Numbered from the stretch's first letter, positions 33,050 through 40,460 are shown. The stretch is 64,000 bases of DNA from JANQOZ01 sp045106555 (GCA_045106555.1 JBGCET010000067.1:1-64000); one strand, 5' to 3'. A program made the numbers and translations. The notes: generated from the letters alone by a model not told the origin.

Positions 33050-33745
33050 CTATCGTTCGCGTTTACTCAATAGTGGAATATTGAATAACGACGACAGAGG
33101 CGTTGGGTTTTTGGAAAGCATCGGAAACCCGAAACTGGTGGTCTTTCCCCGCTTTGGCGTTGTCAGCTGTTTAAGCCCAAGCAACGACGACAATGGTGCC
33201 GCTTTGTGGGACAGCAGTGGCAAACCTAAACTGGATTTCCAATTGGACTTGGGCTTTGACACCGTTTTCAAACCCACCAACGATGACAAGGGTGTTGGGT
33301 TTTTGCTCAAGTGGCCCATTCCAACGCTGCCTGACAGCGAAAACGTGGACAATTGTCTGATATTAAAGGTGTGCTCGTAGGATGCCAGCGTAGGAATCCC
33401 GAGAAAATCGGATAATGGCGAGGGGTTATATGGGACGTACTCGGGCAGTTGCTCGGTGTCTACCGCGCCGCAGCTGTCCATTACACGGCCCGCCAGGTCT
33501 CCTCGACCAAAGGGCGGTTCGATGGCCACCACATGTCTGCCGGAAGATAATGCTCCCACCAATACGCTTCGGTAACTGCCAGCAATTCTGCCAGCCTTGA
33601 TAGCGGAACTAACGCTGCTTGCAGGGTCACCTGCTCCCGGCGAAAGACGGGTAATGTCTTCGCTAAGGAAATCCAAATCGGTCAATTTTGCAACCGCGGA
33701 ATCCGCCTGTTGATCGGACTCAAACAGTCTGACGACAGTAAGCAT
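33050..33745 (-). CDS. Unrecognised puc-operon protein: alpha/beta N-domain plus 32-residue repeats
   Basis: The 231-aa protein lies between pucA and pucC. Its N-terminal 75 residues (MLTVVRLFESDQQADSAVAKLTDLDFLSEDITRLSP) resemble the small domain of general stress protein 17M/YflT-like proteins. The C-terminal 125 residues are a low-complexity basic array of two full 32-residue units (149-180 and 181-212) and a partial one (213-231), each built on NPTPLSSLxGL, with a shorter copy at 107-120. No membrane helix or signal peptide is visible. The start has a strong GGGGAGAG site 6 bases before ATG. Assembly or stability of the antenna is a guess from position. I do not know the family. Confidence 0.75.
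   Translation of the reverse strand: MLTVVRLFESDQQADSAVAKLTDLDFLSEDITRLSPGAGDPASSVSSAIKAGRIAGSYRSVLVGALSSGRHVVAIEPPFGRGDLAGRVMDSCGAVDTEQLPEYVPYNPSPLSDFLGIPTLASYEHTFNIRQLSTFSLSGSVGMGHLSKNPTPLSSLVGLKTVSKPKSNWKSSLGLPLLSHKAAPLSSLLGLKQLTTPKRGKTTSFGFPMLSKNPTPLSSLFNIPLLSKRER
33053..33427 (-). repeat. In-frame coding tandem repeat, 32-residue unit
   Basis: Units 149-180 and 181-212 align without gaps; the shared pattern is xxPLSSLxGLKxxxxPKxxxKxSxGxPxLSx. Positions 213-231 repeat the first half, and 107-120 is a diverged copy (NPSPLSDFLGIP). Within each unit the two 16-residue halves are also alike (PLSSLxGLK and SSLGLPLLS), so the ancestral unit may be 16 residues. At DNA level GGTGTTGGGTTTTTG near 33291 and GGCGTTGGGTTTTTG near 33099 are 192 bases apart, equal to two units, which points to duplication. 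Confidence 0.8.
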
Positions 33746-33845
33746 GATATCTCTCCCCTCGTATCACAGTTGGCAATAGGGTGAAGTTGGCGACAATGCA
33801 GTGAACAGGTTAATACCGTTGACTGACTGCACCGCGCTTTAGGTC

Positions 33846-33865
33846 AGCCGGGCCAGTGCCCGGCT
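33846..33865 (-). other. GC-rich stem-loop after pucA
   Basis: A 9-bp stem (AGCCGGGC with one further closing pair) and a 2-4 base loop lies 28 bases after the pucA stop on the minus strand. There is no T-run. In other purple bacteria a hairpin behind pucA or pufA stabilises the short antenna mRNA against decay, so antenna proteins are made in excess of the distal genes. That role is likely here, but it could also be a partial terminator. Confidence 0.6.
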
Positions 33866-33893
33866 TCACCATCGTGCATCCCTAATTTCTGAT

Positions 33894-34037
33894 TCAGCCG
33901 CCGAAAAAGGCGGGAAACCAAGACGTGTTATCGAGGATAGCAAAGTGCACCGTAAAGGAAATCAACGCTACGCCTCCAAGGAACAGCGGTAACCCTAAGG
34001 TGGGCTTAACAACTAACCACATTCTGCTCTGATTCAT
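33894..34037 (-). CDS. pucA: Light-harvesting complex LH2 alpha subunit
   Basis: The 47-aa protein aligns without gaps to the LH2 alpha chain of Rhodoblastus/Rhodopseudomonas acidophila. It keeps Met1 and the N-terminal W7, the bacteriochlorophyll ligand His31 in TVHFAIL, and the W40-F41-P42 segment. Residues 44-45, Tyr-Trp in B850 antennas, are Phe-Phe here. One membrane helix spans about 14-35. The start follows AAGGGG at 7 bases, 11 bases after the pucB stop. No longer frame competes. The protein inserts in the membrane with pucB as an alpha/beta pair binding bacteriochlorophyll and carotenoid. Confidence 0.95.
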   Translation of the reverse strand: MNQSRMWLVVKPTLGLPLFLGGVALISFTVHFAILDNTSWFPAFFGG

Positions 34038-34048
34038 AACTTATCCCC

Positions 34049-34210
34049 TTAGCCGAGCCACGGTGTATACATGTAGGCCAGCGTATGTGCGATGGCCGAA
34101 ATGACGAAGAACACACGAGTACCGTCAATGACGTGCTTATGCAGTTCTTCTGATTGGTTGATGGTTAGACCCGTTGGCCATACGTGATCAGCATCGTCTG
34201 GATGTGACAT
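34049..34210 (-). CDS. pucB: Light-harvesting complex LH2 beta subunit
   Basis: The 53-aa protein carries the conserved beta-chain core LTINQSEELHKHVIDGTRVFFVISAIAHTLAYMYTPWLG. The bacteriochlorophyll ligand is His42 (equivalent to beta-His30), with Arg32 at the position that contacts B800, and His24 equivalent to beta-His12. The N-terminal 13 residues (MSHPDDADHVWPT) are an acidic extension facing the cytoplasm. ATG at 34210 follows GGGAGA at 9 bases. It is the first gene of the puc operon, with pucA directly after it. Expression is expected to depend on light and oxygen through the sites upstream. Confidence 0.95.
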   Translation of the reverse strand: MSHPDDADHVWPTGLTINQSEELHKHVIDGTRVFFVISAIAHTLAYMYTPWLG

Positions 34211-34311
34211 AACTTTATTCTCCCAGGACTCAGTCTTAAGACCACCAAGTGGTCTCGCCGTGTGTCCAGATCAACACTTGACTAACCAAGCGCTCATCAA
34301 GGCACGCAGCA

Positions 34312-34340
34312 AACGTAACCGGGACATGAGAAATTGTCAA
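34312..34340 (-). promoter_or_regulatory. Predicted sigma-70 promoter of the puc operon
   Basis: On the minus strand TTGACA (34340-34335) is separated by 17 bases from TACGTT (34317-34312). The -35 matches the consensus exactly and the -10 at four of six positions. It lies about 100 bases upstream of the pucB ATG. The -35 sits inside the proximal repressor-like motif at 34335-34352. The rest of 34211-34311 holds no further feature that I recognise. Confidence 0.55.
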
Positions 34341-34352
34341 CTAACATTGGCA
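34335..34352. promoter_or_regulatory. Proximal PpsR/CrtJ-like operator (one mismatch)
   Basis: The sequence is TGT, 12 bases, GCA, one mismatch from TGT-N12-ACA, the palindrome recognised by the PpsR/CrtJ repressor of photosynthesis genes. It begins with TGTCAA, whose complement is the -35 box TTGACA. The site starts 26 bases from the distal one, so both could be bound by a tetramer. A repressor here would block RNA polymerase under oxygen or light. Confidence 0.6.
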
Positions 34353-34360
34353 TATTTAGT

Positions 34361-34378
34361 TGTCAACCCAAATTGACA
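34361..34378. promoter_or_regulatory. Distal PpsR/CrtJ-like operator (exact TGT-N12-ACA)
   Basis: TGT (34361-34363), 12 bases, ACA (34376-34378): an exact match to the consensus, with the extended dyad TGTCAA / TTGACA. It shares TGTCAA at its left end with the proximal site, and both form direct repeats 26 bases apart (TGTCAACTAACATTGGCA and TGTCAACCCAAATTGACA). The pair looks like a duplicated operator for cooperative binding. Confidence 0.7.
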
Positions 34379-34460
34379 CAATTATCTTCAAAAAAAGTCA
34401 GGTGTGCAGCTATGCTGGATAGCGGGCTTCCGGTCGATTTAAGAAAAAGGCCTTAGTGAG

Positions 34461-34488
34461 TTTACGGCGTCTAATTTTTTCTTATACT
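34461..34488 (+). promoter_or_regulatory. Predicted sigma-70 promoter of the metallopeptidase-like gene
   Basis: TTTACG (34461-34466), 16 bases, TATACT (34483-34488): near-consensus -35 and -10 hexamers on the plus strand, with an A/T-rich spacer. It lies 92 bases before the ATG at 34580. It is in the 369-base non-coding stretch (34211-34579) between pucB and this gene, which otherwise holds the puc promoter and operators. Confidence 0.4.
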
Positions 34489-34579
34489 TTTCGAATACTT
34501 ACAACATGTTTAGAAAATGGTTTTTACCCGTTGTACGGTAAAGGCTGAATGTTCCACGAGCTCAAAGAACCCCACATCG

Positions 34580-35086
34580 ATGCATCAGATTTCCCCTATC
34601 AATCTTGAGACACTGAGCAAGATTTTTTCACGGACGGGTCTTGAGGTTCTGCAAGTTGCCCCAGATGCGGAAATTCCCGGAAGCTATTGGGGTGAACCCG
34701 AAGCCGGACTCATCGGTAACCGGCTGTATGTTCGTCCCGATACCCCGCTGCACTCAGCACTCCACGAGGCCTCTCACTACCTGTGTCTGTCCCAAGGGCG
34801 CAGGCAACAACTGCATACCGATGCTGGCGGGTGTGACGACGAGGAGTCCGCCGTGTGCTACTTGCAGATTTGCCTGGCGGACCTGATACCAGGCATAGAT
34901 CGACATCAGCTAATGGAAGACATGGACGCTTGGGGATACAGTTTTCGCCTGGGTACCACTCGAAACTGGTTCGAGAAGGACAGCAGTGAGGCACAACAAC
35001 GACTCATCCGATGGGCATTGATTGATAGCCAAGAGCGTTTTCAGTTTCGTGTCAGGATGCCAAGCGCTCAAGACAGCGACGAGTAA
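34580..35086 (+). CDS. Putative zinc metallopeptidase-like protein (HEASH motif)
   Basis: I cannot name the family. The 168-aa protein contains LHEASHYLCLSQG (HExxH-type zinc site), with a downstream Cys/Asp/Glu-rich segment (GGCDDEESAVCYLQICLADLI) that could supply a third ligand or a second metal site. There is no signal peptide, so it is probably cytoplasmic. The ATG at 34580 (MHQISPINLETLSKIF) gives a plausible N-terminus; the frame extends to 34517 without better support. It is divergent from the puc operon and converges on murD2 with a 35-base overlap. A link to photosynthesis is possible but not shown. Confidence 0.6.
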   Translation: MHQISPINLETLSKIFSRTGLEVLQVAPDAEIPGSYWGEPEAGLIGNRLYVRPDTPLHSALHEASHYLCLSQGRRQQLHTDAGGCDDEESAVCYLQICLADLIPGIDRHQLMEDMDAWGYSFRLGTTRNWFEKDSSEAQQRLIRWALIDSQERFQFRVRMPSAQDSDE

Positions 35087-36395
35087 ACGCTTCTCCCCGT
35101 TCGGCAAAATTGTTGAACTGGTCAAAGCTGGGGGCACCTGGGGAAAAAACTAAGGCAACCTCTCGTTTTGTATCGCTTGCTAACTCCGCCGCGAGATCAA
35201 TTGCCAAGTCAGTGGCTAGGGCCAGGTTATCGCACAAATGGCGGCGATCCTCCGACAGGTTAATGGATAACGCTCCCATCAGCCGCACTCGCCCCTGCCC
35301 CTGAACAATCACGTGGGTATGCCAGCCCTGATCCCGGCGACTCGCTATTTCCGCGCTGAGCTCACTCCACATTTGCCGTCGCTCCACCCCGCCGACAATC
35401 AACACCACTGTTCGTTTGGCAAAACAGCGCAAGGCGGCGATGGTGGCATCTGGCGTTGTCGCAATACTGTCGTTAATGCAGGTGAATGGCTCAGACAGCA
35501 CCGGCTGCAGGCGATGGGGTAAGGCTTGAAACGAGCCAATGGCCGGCAGCGCAAGGTCAACACTGACCCCACACACCGCCAGGGTCGCCAGAGCCAACTC
35601 CAGGTTGTTCAGGTTGTGCCGACCAGGCAGCTCCCATCCGGCAAACGGCGCGACGCGTTTGTCACCCAAAAATATACCGTCAGCGGTGACCCGCCAACCC
35701 GTCTTGTCGCCAGCCCACAGGGTGCCATCCGGTATACCTGCAGCGTCTTTATCCGACACGTGAGCCAATACGCTTTCCCGGCTCATGGACAACAGCCGCA
35801 ATTTGTCCTGATGGTAGGTCTCGACGCTGCCATGCCAATCAATGTGGTCGCTGAGTAAACTCGTCAAAACGGCAAAATCTACCTGCCCCTGCAGATCTGC
35901 CAGCTGGTAGGACGACAATTCGACGACGAACCAGTCGGGCGCAGGTTGGTTCAGGAAAGTGATCACTGGCTGGCCCAAATTACCGCCCAGCAACACGCGC
36001 TGGCCAAGGCTGGTGAGCAGATGGCCTATCAACGAGGTTGTCGTACTCTTACCTTTGGTACCCGTCACCGCAATAATCGGTGCTGGCGGGCCTTCACCCA
36101 GCCATAGACTGGTGCCGCTGGTGAACGTCACACCGGCACGCCGCGCAGCTTCCAGCTCGGGTCGATAGATGCTGACACCCGGGGAGCGAACAATGACCTC
36201 AAAGTTCGTCAACTGAAGGCTTGCCAGCGGGCCCGAACGGGTTGCCACATTCGCCAAGGGTTGCAGCGGCTTTTCATCCAGCAACGTCAGGCCATCAAAC
36301 CCATTGGCGTGACCCAACACGTCCAACACTGCCCTGCCCTCCAGGCCGCCGCCAAGAATGCCCACGGACTTACCCCTGAGCTGCTCAATCTTCAC
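35052..36395 (-). CDS. murD2: MurD-type ligase, probably MurD2 (UDP-MurNAc-L-Ala:L-Glu ligase)
   Basis: MurD family ligases add the second stem-peptide residue to UDP-MurNAc-L-Ala with ATP. Motifs present: GILGGGLEGRA (N-terminal Rossmann), TGTKGKSTTT (111-120, P-loop), VELSSYQL, and the C-terminal HRLQPV...NDSIATTPDATIAAL. The 447-aa length fits. It lies outside any dcw cluster and its start overlaps the stop of murL (GTGA). In Xanthomonas the same neighbour pair makes MurD2, which adds L-Glu rather than D-Glu, and MurL then inverts it. The L-Glu specificity is inferred from the pairing. Confidence 0.85.
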   Translation of the reverse strand: MKIEQLRGKSVGILGGGLEGRAVLDVLGHANGFDGLTLLDEKPLQPLANVATRSGPLASLQLTNFEVIVRSPGVSIYRPELEAARRAGVTFTSGTSLWLGEGPPAPIIAVTGTKGKSTTTSLIGHLLTSLGQRVLLGGNLGQPVITFLNQPAPDWFVVELSSYQLADLQGQVDFAVLTSLLSDHIDWHGSVETYHQDKLRLLSMSRESVLAHVSDKDAAGIPDGTLWAGDKTGWRVTADGIFLGDKRVAPFAGWELPGRHNLNNLELALATLAVCGVSVDLALPAIGSFQALPHRLQPVLSEPFTCINDSIATTPDATIAALRCFAKRTVVLIVGGVERRQMWSELSAEIASRRDQGWHTHVIVQGQGRVRLMGALSINLSEDRRHLCDNLALATDLAIDLAAELASDTKREVALVFSPGAPSFDQFNNFAERGEAFTRRCLERLAS

Positions 36396-37762
36396 AGACG
36401 GCTTAGCGCCTCGGTGAACTGTGGCGGAACCGAGTTCGGTATTGACGTGGAATAGAATTGATCCAGGCTGGCGGCCTTGGCCACCTGCTGCCCAAGACGG
36501 TTAACCACCCGGCATTGTTGCCAGGACGGCTGCTCGCTCAAACGTTTCATCAATGCCGCACTTTCTTCCACCTCACCCACACATTCAAATGGCTTATGCT
36601 CGGCCAGCCCGCAAAGTGCGCGATACCCTGGCGTCTGGCAGTCTTCGTCCAACAGGTTTGTGCCAAAGATCTCCACCAGCTTCGCCGGGCCAAGAGTGGG
36701 CGCCAAAGCCAAAAATACAAACCGGCATTTTGGACAGTGCCCACACCAACGGGCGTTGGGCGCTAAGCCATCCTGACGAAAATTCTGATTGCAGCTGGAG
36801 AAATCGGAAAACCACTGGTTCAGGGTAGAAAAGTGCCGGGCGATGGCAATTTCGGACGATCCTCTGAGCAGGGAGAAATAACGAAACCCCTGCAGAACTT
36901 CCGCCGTAACCGCCGACTGAAATGCCGTCTCAAATTCTGCGCCTTTGCTGTACTGATGATTGATGGCCTGCCCATCTTCCAAATGCAGGTTGGCCGCATC
37001 GGCTGAACGCTCATTCGACATCACAATGGTGTCAAACCCATACACCACACCAGCCACCAACATTAGCCCGGCAAGCACGCCTGTAATCGGCACATGGCCG
37101 TTGTGCGCACCGGCCTTGTTGAGATTGATAAGCTGCGGGTCCAGCGTGCGGGAAATTTGAATGTGGCCCTGACTCACGCCGCATTTCTGAAGTCGCTCGG
37201 CCATTGCCACAATTAACGGCGACTGACCCACAGCAATGGTGCGAAACGCCATGCCGGCCTGATGCAGCAAATCGCAGGTAACCAGGGAGTCTTTGCCGCC
37301 GCCTAGAGGAACGACAATGGCGCTGTCTGTGTTGGGGCCCTTCACGCTGGGTACATGGGTCGGTTCGGCCGCGGCGCAAAACAGTGTTGCTGACGGCAAC
37401 TCAAGGCCACTGCGCCACACCATCTCACCCAGCCCCTGGCGATAGACCTGGCTGAGCAACGTTGCGCATTGCGGGCCCGGCTGCCCTCGGTAGAACTTGA
37501 CCCGCGATGGCAACGCCGCCTTAAAGTAACTGATACCGGCAAGCCAGTGCGCCAGCTGGCAGGCTCGTTCCAATGCTTCGAAAGGTGCCTTACCTTGGGG
37601 TGCGTCCGGGAATACGACCCTCTCAGTAAACGAGAGGCTGTCCAGCGCGTACTCCAGTTGCAGCTCGCCACGCTCTGGCAGGTACGTCCAATCGGTAAAC
37701 GAAAACTCCCGAACACCCGCCGGGTTAAACGAACCGCCTTCAGATGTGTCCGCTTCACTCAC
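36392..37762 (-). CDS. murL: UDP-MurNAc-L-Ala-L-Glu epimerase MurL
   Basis: MurL converts the terminal L-Glu of UDP-MurNAc-L-Ala-L-Glu to D-Glu in an ATP-dependent reaction that goes through an acyl-adenylate. The sequence has the PP-loop VVPLGGGKDSLVT (GGGKDS at 154-159) and a zinc-type cluster Cys324, Cys340, Cys343, Cys346 (NARWCGHCPKC). VMSNERSADAANLHLEDGQAINHQYSKGAEFE is a family block. The frame extends to 37939 but that part overlaps lysC-lysA; GTG 37762, just after that stop, gives 456 residues, close to the known enzyme. Its presence next to murD2 supports the pathway. Confidence 0.85.
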   Translation of the reverse strand: MSEADTSEGGSFNPAGVREFSFTDWTYLPERGELQLEYALDSLSFTERVVFPDAPQGKAPFEALERACQLAHWLAGISYFKAALPSRVKFYRGQPGPQCATLLSQVYRQGLGEMVWRSGLELPSATLFCAAAEPTHVPSVKGPNTDSAIVVPLGGGKDSLVTCDLLHQAGMAFRTIAVGQSPLIVAMAERLQKCGVSQGHIQISRTLDPQLINLNKAGAHNGHVPITGVLAGLMLVAGVVYGFDTIVMSNERSADAANLHLEDGQAINHQYSKGAEFETAFQSAVTAEVLQGFRYFSLLRGSSEIAIARHFSTLNQWFSDFSSCNQNFRQDGLAPNARWCGHCPKCRFVFLALAPTLGPAKLVEIFGTNLLDEDCQTPGYRALCGLAEHKPFECVGEVEESAALMKRLSEQPSWQQCRVVNRLGQQVAKAASLDQFYSTSIPNSVPPQFTEALSRL

Positions 37763-37769
37763 TGATGTG

Positions 37770-40325
37770 TTAATCCAGCAGCAGCTCTTGAGCCGGGGAC
37801 CTGAGATTGTAGTGGGAAGCCATGGCGGCACTGTAGGCGCCCGTATTGGCAATGAGCAACACGTCTCCCGCCTGACAGGCAGGCAACAAGCGGTCCAGTC
37901 CCAACAGGTCACCGGTTTCGCAAATTGGGCCAACCACATTGCAGACCTGAGTCGCCGGTTCGTTGAGTCGGGTCAAATTGGCGATTTCATGGTACGCCCC
38001 ATAAAGTGCCGGACGAATGAGGGAGTTCATGCCAGTGGCTACCCCCACGTATTGCACCTCGCCTTTGCCCTTCAGCTGAGTTACCCGAGCCAGCAGCACC
38101 CCGGCCTGGGCCACCAGGTAACGGCCTGGCTCAAGCCAGATGTCCATTGGTCGTGCCAGCGTTTCGCGCAGCTGACCCAATCCTTCATTCAGCGCCTCCA
38201 GGTCCAGCGGAGCATCACCGGTCTTATCCGGCACACCCAGGCCGCCACCAAGGTCCAACACCCGCGCGTCGGGAAACCGGTCCAGCCAGCGCGACATGGT
38301 TTCCAACGTGCGATGCCAGGCACCGGCATGCATCACGCCGGAACCTACGTGGGCGTGCAACCCGGCGATGGTTATCTGATGACGCACAGCCAGTTCACAC
38401 AGTCGCTCATGATCTTCTTCCACGATGCCAAATTTGGAGTTGGCACCGGCGGTTCTGACCAGTTTGTGATGCCCCAGCCCCGAACCGGGGTCGAGCCGAA
38501 CAAACACCTTGCTGTTGGCGAAATCCTCGCCCCACTGCTCCAGCACATACAGATTGTCGATGGTAACGTGCACCCCCAGCGACAACCCCTGCTGATACTC
38601 TTCCCGGGGGGCGAAGTTTGGCGTGAACAAAATTTGATCCGGGGTTAAATCCGGAATCTCTTTGAGCGCCCGTTGAACTTCCGCCAACGATACGCATTCC
38701 ATGCCAACGCCGGCAGCGCCCAGCTCACGCAAAATCTCCGGATGGGGGTTGGCTTTCATGGCGTACAAAATTCGCCCGACCTGTGACAGGCCTGTTAAGC
38801 GCTCCGCCGCTTCGCGAACCGAACTCCGGGAGTACACAAAGGCGCAGGACTGCCCTTCCATCAGGGTCAGCAACGCCCCTTGCTGATGTTGCCACCACAG
38901 CGGTTGGACGTGGGAGACGCTCTCTCCATGATGCAGCTGCTGCCAGCTCTCGCCAAACACCGAGTCGCCACCAACACCGCCGGGAATCAGCTGTTGATGA
39001 AGCTGCATCACCAGTTTTTCCGCGTGGGTTTGGTCGACCACAAACGTTAGATTCAAGTCATTGGCGGCCTGGCTGACCAGGTAAATCCGGCGGTGCTCAA
39101 AAACCTCCAGCGCCGGCCCCAGCTTATGCAAAATAGTGCGAATCCCCATGCCAACCAAACTGACCGACGCGCAGTTCTCGATGACCCGCACCCGGCACAG
39201 GGTTTCCAACCGTTCCACCAACCGACTCAATGCCTTGGGGTCTACAACATGGCTGGCCAGATCTAGCGATACGGTGACATTGGCCTCAGAGGTAGACACC
39301 AGGTCGACCGAAAATCCGTATTCTTTAAACAGCGCAAACGCGTCCGCCAGGAACCCTACCTGGTGCCACATGGCAAACCCTTCCATGGCGATCAGGGTGA
39401 TGCCAGATCGACTGACGATGCCTTTGACCTGGGCGCCAAAATCTCTCGCCTGAGGCGATATGAGTGTGCCCTCACGGTCGGGTTCAGCAGTCCAGCAAAT
39501 CTGCAGGGGAATTTCTGCCCGGCGCACCGGCTCCACAGACATGGGGTGCAGCACTCTGGCCCCCATGGATGCCAGCTCCTGAGCTTCTCGGTAGGACACA
39601 AAGCGCAACAGTCGAGCGCCAGGAAGCGCGCGAGGATCGGTGGAGAACATTCCCGGTACGTCTGTCCAGATCTGCAGCAACTGGGCGCTCAGCAACGCTG
39701 CCAAACACGCGGCGCTGGTATCGGAGCCGCCACGCCCCAGCACCGCCGGTTGACCGCTGGGAAGGCTGGCTACAAACCCTTGGGTGATGTAAACCTCGCC
39801 CGCCGCGGCCAATGCTTGAGTAAGATCCGCGTCATACTCAGGCTGGCAGTGCGCCGATAAGTGGTCCGCAGAAGTATCTCTGCCCGCCGGGCAGGTTGTC
39901 AGCAGTGTTCTGGCATCACATTGGGAAGTGGCAATGCCCTGAGCGTTCAGCCAGCTCTCGCCGCAAGCGCTGGACAAGTACTCGCCGAAACCCAGAATCT
40001 GGGCTTGAGTGGCAGGATTGGTCGTACGATCAGGGTCACCGGCCAATACGGCCAACGCGTCGATCTGGGGCGATAGATTACAGGATACTTCCAGCTCATC
40101 AATCAACGACTGATAACTCTGGGCTATGGCGTCAACGGCCGCAATCCCTTCACCGCCATTGGCAATGCGCTGCAGACGATCGGTGACGCCGCGGATCGCG
40201 GACACCACCAGCATCACCTGATGGCCACGTGTCTGCTGGCTGCGAACCTGCTGAGCGATGATGTTCCAGGAATCGCGAGTGCGAACACTGGTCCCGCCAA
40301 ATTTCATGACAACCCAACGCGACAT
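37770..40325 (-). CDS. Bifunctional aspartate kinase / diaminopimelate decarboxylase
   Basis: A single 851-aa chain joins two enzymes of the lysine/DAP pathway. The N-terminal half (about 1-445) is aspartokinase: MKFGGTSV (7-14), the ATP/aspartate site GRGGSDTSA (198-206), and two ACT regulatory domains (about 305-445). The C-terminal half (about 480-851) is DAP decarboxylase, with the PLP Lys524 in YAMKAN and HAHVGSG and GGGLGVPD. Such fusions are known in Xanthomonas. It is the first gene of the operon with murL and murD2, linking meso-DAP supply and L-Glu addition for peptidoglycan. ATG at 40325. Confidence 0.92.
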   Translation of the reverse strand: MSRWVVMKFGGTSVRTRDSWNIIAQQVRSQQTRGHQVMLVVSAIRGVTDRLQRIANGGEGIAAVDAIAQSYQSLIDELEVSCNLSPQIDALAVLAGDPDRTTNPATQAQILGFGEYLSSACGESWLNAQGIATSQCDARTLLTTCPAGRDTSADHLSAHCQPEYDADLTQALAAAGEVYITQGFVASLPSGQPAVLGRGGSDTSAACLAALLSAQLLQIWTDVPGMFSTDPRALPGARLLRFVSYREAQELASMGARVLHPMSVEPVRRAEIPLQICWTAEPDREGTLISPQARDFGAQVKGIVSRSGITLIAMEGFAMWHQVGFLADAFALFKEYGFSVDLVSTSEANVTVSLDLASHVVDPKALSRLVERLETLCRVRVIENCASVSLVGMGIRTILHKLGPALEVFEHRRIYLVSQAANDLNLTFVVDQTHAEKLVMQLHQQLIPGGVGGDSVFGESWQQLHHGESVSHVQPLWWQHQQGALLTLMEGQSCAFVYSRSSVREAAERLTGLSQVGRILYAMKANPHPEILRELGAAGVGMECVSLAEVQRALKEIPDLTPDQILFTPNFAPREEYQQGLSLGVHVTIDNLYVLEQWGEDFANSKVFVRLDPGSGLGHHKLVRTAGANSKFGIVEEDHERLCELAVRHQITIAGLHAHVGSGVMHAGAWHRTLETMSRWLDRFPDARVLDLGGGLGVPDKTGDAPLDLEALNEGLGQLRETLARPMDIWLEPGRYLVAQAGVLLARVTQLKGKGEVQYVGVATGMNSLIRPALYGAYHEIANLTRLNEPATQVCNVVGPICETGDLLGLDRLLPACQAGDVLLIANTGAYSAAMASHYNLRSPAQELLLD

Positions 40326-40460
40326 GATGTTTGCTACGTAATCAAAAAACCATTGCGCAACCTACCGGACTACCGGCCCCTTGACTACCGCCTTCAGTGA
40401 TTAATGATGGCAATTGGATGGCAATTGGGCCCTTTGCAGGGAAATTCGCTGATCCCAATC

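Noticed and set aside
32907..33380. Plus-strand open frame of 157 codons opposite the repeat protein and pucC start
   Set aside because: It overlaps two real minus-strand genes, has no ribosome site, and is created by the repeats in the opposite strand.
35052..36395. Canonical dcw-cluster MurD
   Set aside because: No dcw genes are near, and the gene overlaps murL, so MurD2 is the better reading; without testing, D-Glu specificity cannot be excluded.
37763..37939. 5' extension of the MurL frame
   Set aside because: It lies inside the end of the lysC-lysA fusion in another frame and has a Cys/Trp-rich unnatural composition.
37746..38648. Plus-strand open frame of 300 codons
   Set aside because: It is antisense to the aspartokinase/DAP decarboxylase coding region and has no family motifs.
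40326..40460. Lysine riboswitch upstream of the aspartokinase fusion
   Set aside because: I could not find the conserved lysine riboswitch core or a second terminator controlling the gene.
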